Below are positions 50,979 through 62,531 of a stretch of DNA of 64,000 nucleotides, piece after piece; the stretch's first letter is position 1; every line of letters starts with the position of its first letter. Location: NCBI GenBank assembly GCA_028023455.1, contig JAQFVV010012396.1:4621656-4685655 (forward strand). Direction: 5' to 3'. The notes beneath the pieces were generated by a model. That model saw only the letters and a list, made by a program, of their open reading frames with translations. It had not been told where the DNA came from and ran no database searches. The translations under genes and the position numbers were made by a program. The DNA is from Epiperipatus broadwayi. Taxonomy: Eukaryota; Onychophora; Udeonychophora; Euonychophora; Peripatidae.

Positions 50979-51329
50979 ATGGGAATGCTTGATAGGACTG
51001 TAAAATTGTTTTATTTAAATTTAAAATTAACAGGAAAGGATAAAAGAATGTTTGTTTATTTTATAACAATTAAGTTTTTAAGTTTTAATCATACTATGAA
51101 GGGAATAACTGCTACGTGCATCATTTATATGTGGGAAAGATGTGAACTGTCATTGAACATTTTCAGAACTTTAATAATAGATTTCATGCTAAATATAAAG
51201 AAAATTCAAAAATATACACAAGAATTATATATTTTTATTGATACATTTATTGGAATAGTAGATGTTTATTTCCACTTTTACTCATTGAAGGCGATAAAAA
51301 TTATGTGTGCAAAAGAAATGAACAATTGA
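50979..51329 (+). CDS. Short frame inside the 5' LTR, 116 codons, unknown
   Basis: Begins MGMLDRTVKLFYLNLKLTGK, continues through MWERCELSLN and ends KIMCAKEMNN. The equivalent frame in the 3' LTR (58568-58919) is broken by one inserted T near 58663 but reads on as the same peptide afterwards. Hydrophobic segments alternate with Lys-rich ones. No family recognised. It may be chance coding potential in AT-rich DNA; the frame-breaking insertion in one LTR weakens the case for function. Confidence 0.25.
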   Translation: MGMLDRTVKLFYLNLKLTGKDKRMFVYFITIKFLSFNHTMKGITATCIIYMWERCELSLNIFRTLIIDFMLNIKKIQKYTQELYIFIDTFIGIVDVYFHFYSLKAIKIMCAKEMNN

Positions 51330-51581
51330 TATTTACCTGTTTTCTAATACTAACACATGAAATAAATGATAAAATGGATAAACTTATATGTTTCCACTTA
51401 TTGAAGGCATTTTAAAATTTCATGAATGAATAGGAAATATTATCTTATACGTCTTAAAGTGTGCATTGTCTAATTAATGTTTCCTAATACACAGCATTAA
51501 CAGAAATTCATAGCAAACTACTAGAACATTGAACCTGTTATTCTAAATTAAAAACAATATTGTTTCTTTTCTCCTACAGGA

Positions 51582-51650
51582 ATGTACTGTTTTGTGTTAA
51601 TATTTGTCTTGTGCATTATAATTATCATTCTTGTCCATTTGGAGATATGA
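51582..51650 (+). CDS. Possible 22-residue membrane peptide in the LTR
   Basis: The frame begins MYCFVLIFVLCIIIIILVHL, an almost uninterrupted hydrophobic helix long enough to cross a membrane. The matching frame in the 3' LTR (59172-59240) differs at only two residues. It starts two bases after a strong 3' splice-site-like sequence (TTTCTTTTCTCCTACAGG, ending about 51580), also kept in the other LTR. It might be a spliced exon. A chance frame in T-rich sequence is the simpler alternative. Confidence 0.25.
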   Translation: MYCFVLIFVLCIIIIILVHLEI

Positions 51651-52415
51651 CAAGGAATGTCATGTAAAACTATTTATAAACTTTTCGTTTCGTTTGGAAG
51701 GAAAAAAAAACAAGAGAAATTTATTTTATTTAATAGTGTTTAGACAGTTAGTATTAGTTAAATATGTTTATTATATGTATTATTATTATATTTGTTCTTC
51801 AAGAACATCTCAGATAGCATAATGAAAAAATACATTATGCTGGTAATTTTATATTATTATTATTATTTTAATATGAAGTGTGGTCATGTGTGTGTTAATA
51901 ACATGCATGTAACAAAACAAATGGAAGAATCCATTTATACCTTAATAGGAGTGAATAATTATTCTAAAAAAAAGTTCATTATATTAAATCTTACCATATA
52001 TATATAATTTTTTTATAAATTAGAAAACTGATATTTTCAATAATTATTTTATCTATAACATACAACTTTATTATTTATTTAGGTTCAATTTTAATAGTGT
52101 CATGCCAATATCAATGCATTATATTATTAAAAGAATTATTTGTCTTGCTTTGTCCATACTAATTACTATTTTATTCTCCAACTGTTCTTTGAACATTACC
52201 AAGTCCTAAATATTGTCAGATATGAGATGTTTATTCTTTATTAATTCTAGCAGTAATAATTAATATTTTAACAGTAATTCTTTGTTTACTGTGATTTTAA
52301 AGGGTCTGTTATATCATATGCTTATACATGTGTGTGTCTATTATTAACCTTATTTATAATTATATGTAATTGCAAGTAAAAATGATTTTAAATCAATCAG
52401 ATTCAGAAGGAAAAG

Positions 52416-52616
52416 ATGATCAATCATTTTGAAGAATTAGAAAGTTATTTAAGAGAGAATTATTATTTTTTTGTTACGACTGAAGTAAAAGTATTTTTGT
52501 GGCTATATGCTATAAAGTACACAATGTTTATAATATTTTATGGGATTGAGTCAGTGTATTTGTTAGTTGAATATTTAATATGGGTAGTTTGCCCAGTGCT
52601 GTGTAGTGTAGTGTAG
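52416..52616 (+). CDS. Short frame inside the 5' LTR, 66 codons, unknown
   Basis: Starts MINHFEELESYLRENYYFFV and continues with a hydrophobic stretch (WLYAIKYTMFIIFYGIESVY). The 3' LTR version (60043-60288, 81 codons) differs by few substitutions and is longer because the GTAGT repeat near 52605 has one unit more in the left LTR, which shifts the frame. Predicted one or two membrane segments. No family recognised. Confidence 0.25.
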   Translation: MINHFEELESYLRENYYFFVTTEVKVFLWLYAIKYTMFIIFYGIESVYLLVEYLIWVVCPVLCSVV

Positions 52617-52704
52617 TGTATGGAATTGAATATTCCTTTTCTTATCCATGTATTGGAGTAATTTTGATAGGAGTGGATTGAATCCTCCTTTTATATATGA
52701 TATA

Positions 52705-52854
52705 TTGAATTAAATGTGTATGAAGCTAGAGATGTTCTCTCCTTGAATTTCATTTGGTGATGAGTTATTCCACCAGTTATTGAATTAAATGTGTATGAAG
52801 TTAGAGATGTTATCTCCCTAATTTTCATTTGGTGATGAGTTATTCCACCAGTTA
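52705..52854 (+). repeat. 75-bp tandem duplication inside the 5' LTR
   Basis: Two units starting TTGAATTAAATGTGTATGAA lie at 52705 and 52780. The same pair is present in the 3' LTR at 60326-60475, so the duplication predates insertion. Both units end TTATTCCACCAGTTA. Confidence 0.9.
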
Positions 52855-54880
52855 TTTAGTCTTAAAGATAGACTTGGAAGTCATTGTTGTATTTACCTGT
52901 TTTGAAGTATAGAAATCTTTTATCCCATGTGTGTATTGGATGTCTTCCAGCTTATGCTATAGCATAGTGTTTGATAGTTTATGGATAAAAAGAAGAATAA
53001 AAGTAAATTATAGTGTCTTATAAAACAGCTGTATGGTAGTTAATAAATAAAGATTGATTGATCTTTGCTTTCATCTGTGTTATGATTATATTGAAATATC
53101 ATAAGCAAACCGATTAGATTGATTAACATTATTTATTTATTTTCTTTGACACACAGCATAATACAGATTCATGCACAAATTGTTAATTGTGAGATATAGA
53201 AAAATTCATTATTAATGAATAACTTTACTTATCATTTAAAAACATTTGTAGTAATCATTTAAGCTTCATCTCATTGATTTTTATCATTTAATCATAATTT
53301 GCATAAATAATCAAGCAAAGATAGGACATAGTTAGTGAATCCAAGGATTTACTTAATTTTGGCAAAGCAGAACCTAATTATTCAATAGAATACCGTACTT
53401 CAAAATTACAAAGAAAAATACATTTAATTAATAGAAGTATTTATTTTCTTTGGTAAGATAGCCCAATATTATTCCTAGTTTAAATCCTCTTATTTTAATT
53501 TTATTTAAGATACTTTTAAAGTAACAATGCAAAATCTTAATTTGTTCAGTGTAATTAGAATATTAATCTATGTTGTTGTCATTGGTAAATGAATGTTACC
53601 CAGAAAAATGCTGAGTATAAGATAATTTAGTAATCAGTTACTAAAAGTGTAAGGTCATATTTATTTTTTTATTATTTTGTATAAGTCTATCAGAAGTCAC
53701 AGATAGCTAAAAAGCCATTTCTTTTATAGCAAATGATATAGACTTATTTAGTTCATTTAATGTTTCAAATAAAATGTTTACCAATCTATCAAAATATTCT
53801 GATAAATGAAATATAGTAGATGTAAAAAGTTAATGAATCATGTATTATATCTTCTTGTATAATCTCTACTCAATGATATTAAATCCCTTTGGAATTTGTG
53901 TTCATACCAATAAAAGAAGGGTAAATGTTGATTTAGCTATTTTTCTATTTGATTAATAAATATTTTGTATCTAAATTTGTATTTGGAGTTTCTTCTTTAG
54001 CATTCATTCGTGTTTCACATTTCCACACATGCTTACACATTTATTTTATTTAATGTAACATAATTGTATTTTATTTAATTATAATAAATCTCTAGATATG
54101 ATGATATTGATTTCCTTGATTCAAACACTATATGAGATGCCAATTACCTACTGATTATTTTTAAATGGGTTTTGTTATTTAATTTTTGTTTAGATGATGA
54201 ATTGAAATCAAAATGTGCCCAATTTCTTTCATTATCTAACTGCAAGTATCTAATTAGAGTATTGTTTGGTTTATAATATTATTTTCATAGTGTTAAATAA
54301 TAATTTGAGGTATAGAAATGTTAGATCAAGCCATACCATAAGTTAATTTCCTGAGATCTTCAATATATCATTTAGATTAGATAATAAATTCATTTAGCCA
54401 AATTAGAGTAGTGAGTAATTAAAATTTAGTAATGATAAGTTTAGTTTGAGTTTAGATCTAGTGAATTATACATTACAATTTCTGAAATATTATTTTATTT
54501 TATTTTAGTTATTAGTTTGATTGTATAATATAGTAGAGGTTGTTCAGTGCATATGGATGATGGGAGGAGGTGAAATATAGAGTATTATTAGTTAATTTTA
54601 GCTGGTAGAATTTTACCAATTTAATTTTGTCTAGCATAGAACTTAATAGATGTTTATTCCTATTAGTAATAATATTTTCTCCCACATATAATGTACATTG
54701 TACACCTCATATACCTCTGTATCCCTCAACTGAGTTAGTTTTAGGTGAAAGCTTTAATTAAGAGCCTCATGAATAGATTTAGGTAAAGTTAAATAAATAT
54801 TTTATTCTATGATCCATAGAATTGGCACCCCTGGGTAATTGTTAGTGTTTGTGATAGGTGTGAGAAGTTACAGGGGTTTT

Positions 54881-54902
54881 TGGCATACCAATGTGTAGGG
54901 CA
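54881..54902 (+). promoter_or_regulatory. Primer-binding-site-like segment 1
   Basis: Eight bases after the 5' LTR comes TGGCATACCAATGTGTAGGG. This resembles a tRNA-Lys-type primer site (TGGCGCCCAACGTGGGG pattern) with mismatches. The offset from the LTR is larger than the usual 0-3 bases. Confidence 0.4.
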
Positions 54903-55021
54903 TGATGATGAAGTGATGATGATGATCACAATGGGGTTTTTTTGTCATAGTGTAAATTTTGGGATGCATCAAAGTGGTGGCACAATGATAGATAATGATG
55001 ATTATAAAGTATACAGGTTTT

Positions 55022-55041
55022 TGGCTTCCCAATGTTTGGGG
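55022..55041 (+). promoter_or_regulatory. Primer-binding-site-like segment 2 (repeat of the first)
   Basis: The context TATACAGGTTTTTGGCTTCC followed by CAATGTTTGGGGC repeats the 5' LTR end plus first primer-like site (TTACAGGGGTTTTTGGCATA). It is closer to the tRNA-Lys complement than the first copy. The repeat distance is 141 bp. Confidence 0.4.
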
Positions 55042-55432
55042 CATTGATAGATGTATTTGGGCTTTGATTTTAAACCCTGTACTAAAAAAATATATATGAG
55101 AATTAATTTTCTAATAATTATATCAGTTTAAATTATTTCATTTATGTCAATAATAACTTAGTCTATCATATATTGTAAATGAAATATACAGGTATTATTT
55201 CATAAAATCATATGTGTTTGGATCAATGTCATCTATTCATGAAATACAATAATCTTTTTTTCCCCCTTATCATTATTTTATTTTCAATTGTTGAAGAACT
55301 TGGATAGGCATACTATAGTATTTTGATGTATTTTGGGTGATGATGGGAAGTTTGGATTGTTGGTTGAAAATAGGATTGATGTATCTTGTTTTCTCTATTA
55401 GAAATATATCGATAAATTAAAACTTTGCTAAA

Positions 55433-57124
55433 ATGGAAAATATTGATATGTGTATTGATTTGGGTGAGCCCCAAAAGATATTGTCCCCAGATGTAATAGT
55501 GTCCTCTCCTGATATGGATTCAGGAAATAAAACAATGAATGTAGTCAGCAAAGAAGAGAGTATGGTAGAAACGGTCCCTGTCAGAAGAAGTGGTGATTAC
55601 TCAGAATTGATAGAAATAATATTAGGAATAAAATCAGAAATGAAATTAGAAATATCAGGAATAAAATCAGAAATGTCAGACAAATTTAGAGAGAACTCAA
55701 AAGAAATGTCAGACAAATTTAGAGAGAACTCAGAAGAGTTGTCAGAAAAAATAGACAGAAGTGCTCAAGAAAGGTCAGAGAGAATAGATAGGAGTGCTCA
55801 AGAAATGTTAGGAATGAAGTCAGAAATGTCAGAAATAAAGTCCAAATTTTCAGGAATAAAGTCAGAGATAAAGTTAGAAATGTCAGACCAATTTAAAGAG
55901 CATTCAAAATAAATGTCCAAATTGTCAGAGAAAATAGAAATAGGTGCTCAGTTAATAAGATCTGAAATGTCAGAGAAGTTAGCAGAACTAAGAAATAGTT
56001 CCCTCATACAAACAAAAAGATTAGAGGATAAAATTGAAGGTCAGACTGTAGAGTTGAAGGAAGTTAAAAAAGACATGAAAAGTCAAATATGTAGATTGGA
56101 GATGATTGAGTTAAATGTTAAAGAACAGATTGAGCAAATCAGATTAGACCATGAGGAATCAGTCCTACAACTTAAAGGAGAGATCAAAGAAAGTTTCAGA
56201 AAGGCAGAAGTGTTGATTGAAAATAAGGGACAGGAATATCAAATATTATACAAGCAATATACTAGTGAGTGTACTATTAAATTAAATCAGAAAGTAGAGT
56301 CATTTGAAGAGGAATTAGGAAATGTAAGAAGGAGTATAGGAGAATATCAAGTTAAGATTGATGACCATACCTTCAGAATGGGTAGCCAAGTCGAGGAATA
56401 CCAAAATCGGATGAGAACTTTAAGCTCACAATTAGAAATACAGAAGTCAGACCAAGATAGAGTCAGTCAGATTGTAAGTGATCAAGTAATGCAAATTATA
56501 AAAAGAGTAAGTAAGTGAGATGATAATGATTTAGTATTATGATTTAAAAAAAAGAGTCAACCAATTGCTAAATTAATTTGTAAGAATCATAATTTATCTA
56601 GAGATGAAGTAAAGGCATACAAAAAGATTGAAGAAATAGTTAATGATGAATTAGAATTATATAAGAAGGAAGTTGTAAATATTTTTGAATATATCAGGAA
56701 ACATTATGATAAGAAGAATGAGATTATCAAATTAGCCAAGTTTGGAATCGTTTCTTTAGGCATGAAATGCCCAGAAATTGTTAAAAATATGTTGTTTAAA
56801 GTTAGTGATATTTCCAGTAATAAATTTAAAAATAAAACCCAAAGAATAATTTCAGAGTATGCTCTTGATTATTTAGAATATAAGATGAAGAGAAATTTGT
56901 GTAGGAAAGTAGTTTATGGAGGTGTTGAACGTATGATGGAAAGATTAATAAGGGCTAGGTTCAAACTCAAGAAAGAAAAAGGAAAGTTAGTGAATACAAA
57001 CAATCTTAAAAAGGTTAAGAATAAAGAAAAGTATAGCCAAAACGTTAAGGTTAGATCTAGGATAATAAAGGTGAATTCTAATGATACAAGATCTATTAGA
57101 AGCAAAAAAAAATCAAGAATGTAA
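55433..57124 (+). pseudogene. Coiled-coil Gag-like protein, 563 codons with three in-frame stops
   Basis: A single frame runs from the ATG at 55433 to the TAA at 57122-57124, interrupted by TAA at 55910 and TGA at 56516 and 56540 but with no frameshift. Residues about 60-160 consist of 11-residue repeats (such as EMSDKFRENSK and ELSEKIDRSAQ) and IKSEM units. Residues 160-360 are a long charged coiled coil. From about 370 a more compact helical domain (SQPIAKLICKNHNLSRDEVK; FGIVSLGMKCPEIVKNMLFK) follows, with a very basic C-terminus ending KKKSRM that could bind nucleic acid. No zinc knuckle, protease or RT motif is seen. The position after the 5' LTR and before the PPT, and the coiled-coil plus basic-tail design, suggest a Gag. 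The first stop replaces a Glu codon found at that point in neighbouring repeat units, so decay is likelier than recoding. A captured host structural protein is the alternative. Confidence 0.65.
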
Positions 57125-57324
57125 GTACAAGTTTTAGAGGTACCTAGAGTATTCGCAGCCTGATACCCTTTCCAACCAGAGTTTAATAGTTGGCATGAAA
57201 TTTATAAAGTCTGAATGCTTAATTGCATATTTTCCATGTTTAAAATTAATGCTAGTATATGATATTTAAATTACTAATTTACTATTGTTGTTGCTAATTG
57301 CATATTTCTTTTTTTTTTCATTAC
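57125..57324 (+). other. Untranslated segment before the polypurine tract
   Basis: About 200 bp with no coding potential between the end of the Gag-like frame and the polypurine tract, as expected for a 3' untranslated region of the interior. Confidence 0.5.
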
Positions 57325-57337
57325 AAGGGGAGGCGAG
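57325..57337 (+). promoter_or_regulatory. Polypurine tract
   Basis: AAGGGGAGGCGAG lies one base before the 3' LTR start (TGTGACC at 57339), preceded by a T-rich run. This is the normal position of the plus-strand primer in LTR retrotransposons. One C interrupts the purines. Confidence 0.75.
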
Positions 57338-57338
57338 T

Positions 57339-59440
57339 TGTGACCTTCTGGTTTGGCACCAGAAATAGTCATTGTAGTAGTGTGGTAGTATATCAGTAAT
57401 ATCTGATATAATCCTTTTTATAAAAAAAAATGAAATAATGTGAAATTTTAAATTTTTTTTTTAATTTGACTTAAAACTGTAATCAAAAGTAAGTATAGGT
57501 GTAATTAAAAAATTTCTCAAATAATTAGTATCTTATTTTGGGGTATAATAAGTGATAGAATAGGGGAGTAGCTTATTATCTGCATAATCAGTACAGTCTG
57601 AGTTGATGCTTACTTGTTTTATTTGCTCATAAAGCAGTATTCAGTTTTGTTAGAATGATTTTCTAGTCCATTTGTTTTATACATTTAAAATTATAGAATA
57701 AACAGTAAAATATGTTTCACTCATCATCATTCACATTGTCATTCCAGTCATATCAGTATAATACCTATAGCATATTACTACTGAATATTTACTCATTATC
57801 CAACTTCATTTTTCATTTATATGTTTCATTAAACCATTAAATATCTCACATCACATTCAAATATTTAATTATATCAATAATAGTATTAAAAAAAACTAAC
57901 TTAATTACATTTTAGATAAATCAATAAATTATGGACAAATGAATTATATAATGACAAATACTGTAAAATATTTATTTATTAAAACAATTGTCATCAATTT
58001 TATTCTACTGCTTTAAAAATATTTAATTATTAGTTCAATATTTTTTCCTCATTTATTTAAAAGATGAAATTTTTTTTTCATCTCTATTTTTTTTTACCGT
58101 CTCAAGTTTTTGCATAATTAAGTAAGTTTGCAAGGGGGAGGAGTGATTGACAATCTTTTTCTAATGATGTTAACACTGTCGTAAACAATTGGAAGAGAAC
58201 AATGTGATGTAATGTTTATTTAAAAAAATTATAAAAAGGAATACTTATTATTTTTAATAGGTCAGTCAATTATTAGTACTGAGGGCAGAGTCAATTATTA
58301 AAACTTTTATGAGGGCAATTATAGCTAACCAAGGACAGCTATAACTAAAATTATTTGGCAAAGTTTAATAGTGAAATTATTTTTCCTCTTCCAGAGTTCA
58401 AGTTGAAAATTTAAATATATTATTTGTTTGCAAAATGTGTACTTAAAAACCACTAAAAGATACATCAATTTTGCTCCAGCTGATCATTTAAATTTTCTCA
58501 GCATTATGCTAAAGTACATGGAAGTGTTATATTCTATTATTCAAGATAAATTATTATTATTTAAGAAATGGGAATGCTTGATAGGACTGTAAAATTGTTT
58601 TATTTAAATTTAAAATTAACAGGAAAGGATAAAAGAATGTTTGTTTATTTTATAACAATTAATGTTTTTAAGTTTTAATCATACTATGAAGGGAATAACT
58701 GCTATGTGCATCATTTATATGTGGGAAAGATGTGAACTGTCATTGAACGTTTCCAGAACTTTAATAATAGATTTCATGCTAAATATAAAGAAAATTCAAA
58801 AATATACACAAGAATTATATAATTTTATTGATACATTTATTGGAATAGTACACATTTATTTCTACTTTTACTCATTGAAGGAGATAAAAATTATGTGTGC
58901 AAAAGAAATGAACAATTGATATTTACCTGTTTTCTAATACTAACACGTGAAATAAATGATAAAATGGATAAACTTATATGTTTCCACTTATTGAAGGCAT
59001 TTTAAAATTTCATGAATGAATAGGAAATATTACCTTATACGTCTTAAAGTGTGCATTGCCTAATTAATGTTTCCTAATACACAGCGTTAACAGGAATTCA
59101 TAGCAAACTGCTAGAACATTGAACCTGTTATTCTAAATTAAAAATAATATTGTTTCCTTTCTCCTGCAGGAATGTACTGTTTTGTGTTAATATTTGTCTT
59201 GTGCATTATAATTATCATTCTTATTCATTTGGAGACATGACAAGGAAAGTCATGTAAAACTATTTATAAACTTTTTGTTTTGTTTGGAAGGAAAGAAAAA
59301 AAAGAAGAGAACTTTATTTTATTTAATAGTGTTTCGACAGTTAGTATTAGTTAAATATGTTTATTATATGTATTATTATTATATTTGTTCTTCAAGAATG
59401 TCTCAATTAGCATAATGAAAAAAATACATTATGCTGGTAA

Positions 59441-59510
<70 letters not shown>

Positions 59511-62455
59511 GTTTTATTTTAATATGAAGTTTGGTCATGTGTGTGTTAATAACATGCATGTAATAAAAAAATGGAAGAATTTATATATAGCTTAATAGGT
59601 ATGAATAATTATTCTAAAAAAAGTCCATTATATTAAATCTTACCATATATATTTTTTTTTATAAATTAGAAAACTGTTATTTTCAGTAATTATTTCATCT
59701 ATAACATACAACTTTATTATTTATTTAGATTCAATTTTAATACAGATTTGTGCCAATATCAATGAATTATATTATAAAAAAATTATTTGTCTTGCTTTGT
59801 CCATAGTAATTATTATTTTATTCTCCAACTGTTCTTTGAACATTACCAAGTCCTATATATTGTCAGATATGAGATATTTATTCTTTATTAATTCTAGCAG
59901 TAATAATTAATATTTTAACAGTAATTCTTTGTTATTATAATTCTTTGCTTATACATGTGTGTGTCTATTATTAAACTTATTTACAATTATATGTAATTGC
60001 AAGTAAAAATGGTTTTAAATCAATCGGATTCAGAAGGAAAAGATGATCAAACATTTTGAAGAATTAGAAAGTTATTTAAGAGAGAATTATTATTTCTTTG
60101 TTATGACTGAAGGAAAAGTATTTTTGTGGCTATATGCTATAAAGTTCACAATGTTTATAATATTTTATGGGATTGAGTCAGTGTATTTGTTAGTTGAGTA
60201 TTTAATATGGGTAGTATGCCCAGTGCAGTGTAGTGTAGTGTATGGAATTGAATATTCCTTTTCTTATCCATGTATTGGAGTATTTTGATAGGAGTGGATT
60301 GAATCCTCCTTTTATATTTGACATATTGAATTAAATGTGTATGAAGCTAGAGATGTTCTCTCCCTGAATTTCATTTGGTGGTGACTTATTCCACCAGTTA
60401 TTGAATTAAATGTGTATGAAGCTAGAGATGTTATCTCCCTAATTTTCATTTGGTGATGAGTTATTCCACCAGTTATTTAGTCTTAAAGATAGACTTGGAA
60501 GTTATTGTTGTATTTACCTGTTTTGAAGTATAGAATTCTTTTATCTCATGTGTGTATTGGATGTTTTCCAGCTTATGCTATAGCCTAGTGTTTGATAGTT
60601 TATGGATAAAAATAAAAATAAAAGGAAAGTATAGTGTCTTATAAAACAGCTGTATGGTAGTTAATAAATAAAGATTGATTGATCTTCGCTTTCATCTGTA
60701 TTATGATTATATTGAAATATCATAAGAAAACTGATTAGATTGATTAATATTATTTATTTATTTTCTTTGACACACAGCATAATACAGATTCATGCACAAA
60801 TTGTTAATTGTGAGATATAGATAAACATTTGTAGTAATCATTTAAGCTTCATATCATTGATTTTTATCATTTAATCATAATTTGCATAAATAAACAAGCA
60901 AAGATAAAACATAGTTAATGAATCCAAGGATTTACTTTATTTTGGCAAAGCAGAACCTAGTTATTCAATAGAATACTGTACTTCAAGATTACAAAGAAAA
61001 ATACATTTAATTAATAGAAGTATTTATTTTCTTTGGTAAGATAGCCCAATATTATTCCTAGTTTAAATCCCCTTATTTTAATTTTATTCAAGATACTTTT
61101 AAAGTAACAATGCAAAATCTTAATTTGTTCAGTGTAATTAGAATATTAATCTGTGTTGTTGTCATTGGTAAATGAATGTTATCCAGAAAAATGCTGAGTA
61201 GAAGATAATTTAGTAATCAGTTACTAAAAGTGTAAGGTCATATTTATTTTTTTATTATTTTGTATAAGTCTATCAGAATTCACTGATAGCTAAAAAGCCA
61301 TTTCTTTTATAGCAAGTGATATAGACTTATTTAGTTCATTTAATGTTTCAAATAAAATGTTTACCGATCTATCAAAATGTTCTGATGAATGAAATATAGT
61401 AGATGTAAAAAGTTAACCAATCATGTTGTATTATATCTACTTGTATAATCTGTACTCAATGATATTAAATCCCTTTGAAATTTGTGTTCATACCAATAAA
61501 AGAAGGGTAAATGTTGATTTAGCTATTTTTCTATTTGATTAATAGATATTTTGTATCTAAATTTATATTTGGTGTTTCTTCTTTAGCATTCATTCGTGTT
61601 TCACATTTCCACACATGCTTACACATTTATTTTATTTAATGTAACATAATTGTATTTTATTTAATTATAATAAATCTCTAGATATGATGATATTGATTTC
61701 CTTGATTCAAACACTATATGAGATGCCAATTACCTACTGATCATTTTTAAAAGGGTTTTGTTATTTAATTTTTTTTTAGATGATGAATTGAAATCAAAAT
61801 GTGCCCTATTTCTTTCATTATCTAACTGCAAGTATCTAATTAGGGTATTGTTTGGTTTATAATATTATTTTCATAGTGTTAAATAATAATTTGAGGTATA
61901 GAAATGTTAGATCAAGCCATACCATAAGTTAATTCCCTGAGATCTTCAATATATCATTTAAATTAGATAATAAATTCATTTAGCCAGATTAGAGTAGTGA
62001 GTAATTAAAATTTAGTAATGATAAGTTTTAGTTTGCATTTAGATCTAGTGAATTATACATTACAATTTTTGAAATATTATTTTATTTTATTTTAGCTATT
62101 AGTTTAATTGTATAATATAGTGGAGATTGTTCAGTGCATATGGATGATGGGAGGAGGTGAAATATACACTATTATTAGTTAATTTTAGCTGGTAGAATTT
62201 TACCAATTTAATTTTGTCTAGCATAGAACTTAATAGATGTTTATTCCTATTAGTAATAATATTTTCTCCCACATATAATGTACATTGTACACCTCATACA
62301 CCTCTGTATCCCTCAACTAAGTTAGTTTTAGGTGAAAGCTTTAATCAAGAGCCTCATGAATAGATTTAGGTAAAGTTAAATAAATATTTTATTCTATGAT
62401 CCATAGAATTGGTTCCCCCCGGTAATTGTTAGTGTTGGTAATAGGTGTGAGGGTT

Positions 62456-62458
<3 letters not shown>
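57339..62458 (+). repeat. 3' LTR, 5120 bp
   Basis: Aligns end to end with 49737-54872. Noticeable differences are an ATT microsatellite of about 70 bp at 59441-59510 where the left LTR has only a short ATT run (near 51855), loss of a segment near 60820 present at 53207-53243 on the left, and small indels. It ends GGGTTACA and is followed by an AT repeat. Confidence 0.88.
59441..59510. repeat. (ATT)n microsatellite in the 3' LTR
   Basis: About 23 ATT units. The homologous place in the 5' LTR has only three or four, so the array expanded (or shrank) after the two LTRs separated. Confidence 0.95.

Positions 62459-62494
<36 letters not shown>
62459..62494. repeat. (AT)n microsatellite adjoining the 3' LTR
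   Basis: AT array directly after the LTR end. The 5' flank of the element is also AT repeat, so the element probably inserted into an AT microsatellite. Confidence 0.95.
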
Positions 62495-62501
<7 letters not shown>

Positions 62502-62531
62502 TAAATCGATGTCTGTATTTCTTCAAAATAA

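Larger units (their letters stand above)
49737..54872 (+). repeat. 5' LTR, 5136 bp
   Basis: Begins TGTGACC and ends TTACA. It aligns end to end with 57339-62458. Inside it are a 75-bp tandem duplication (52705-52854) and several short frames that are also present in the other LTR. U3/R/U5 borders cannot be fixed by eye; AATAAA-type signals are too common in this composition to decide. LTRs of this size are unusual in animals, where a few hundred bp is typical. Confidence 0.88.
49737..62458 (+). mobile_element. Giant-LTR retrotransposon, non-autonomous, 12.7 kb
   Basis: Two direct repeats of about 5.13 kb, each starting TGTGACCTTCTGG and ending GTTACA, flank a 2.47-kb interior. Retrotransposon hallmarks present are TG...CA ends, a polypurine tract directly before the right repeat, a primer-binding-like segment just after the left repeat and one long Gag-like frame between. 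The two repeats look roughly 95% identical by eye, so insertion is fairly recent. The outer flanks are both AT repeats, so a 4-6 bp target duplication (ATAT) cannot be told apart from the microsatellite. No protease, RT or integrase was found, which makes this LARD-like and dependent on enzymes supplied in trans. A segmental duplication is the alternative, but the PPT, PBS and terminal motifs at exactly the repeat borders argue against it. Confidence 0.85.

Noticed and set aside
49737-62458. Segmental duplication as the explanation of the 5.1-kb direct repeats
   Set aside because: The borders carry TG/CA ends, a polypurine tract and a primer-like site exactly where an LTR element requires them.
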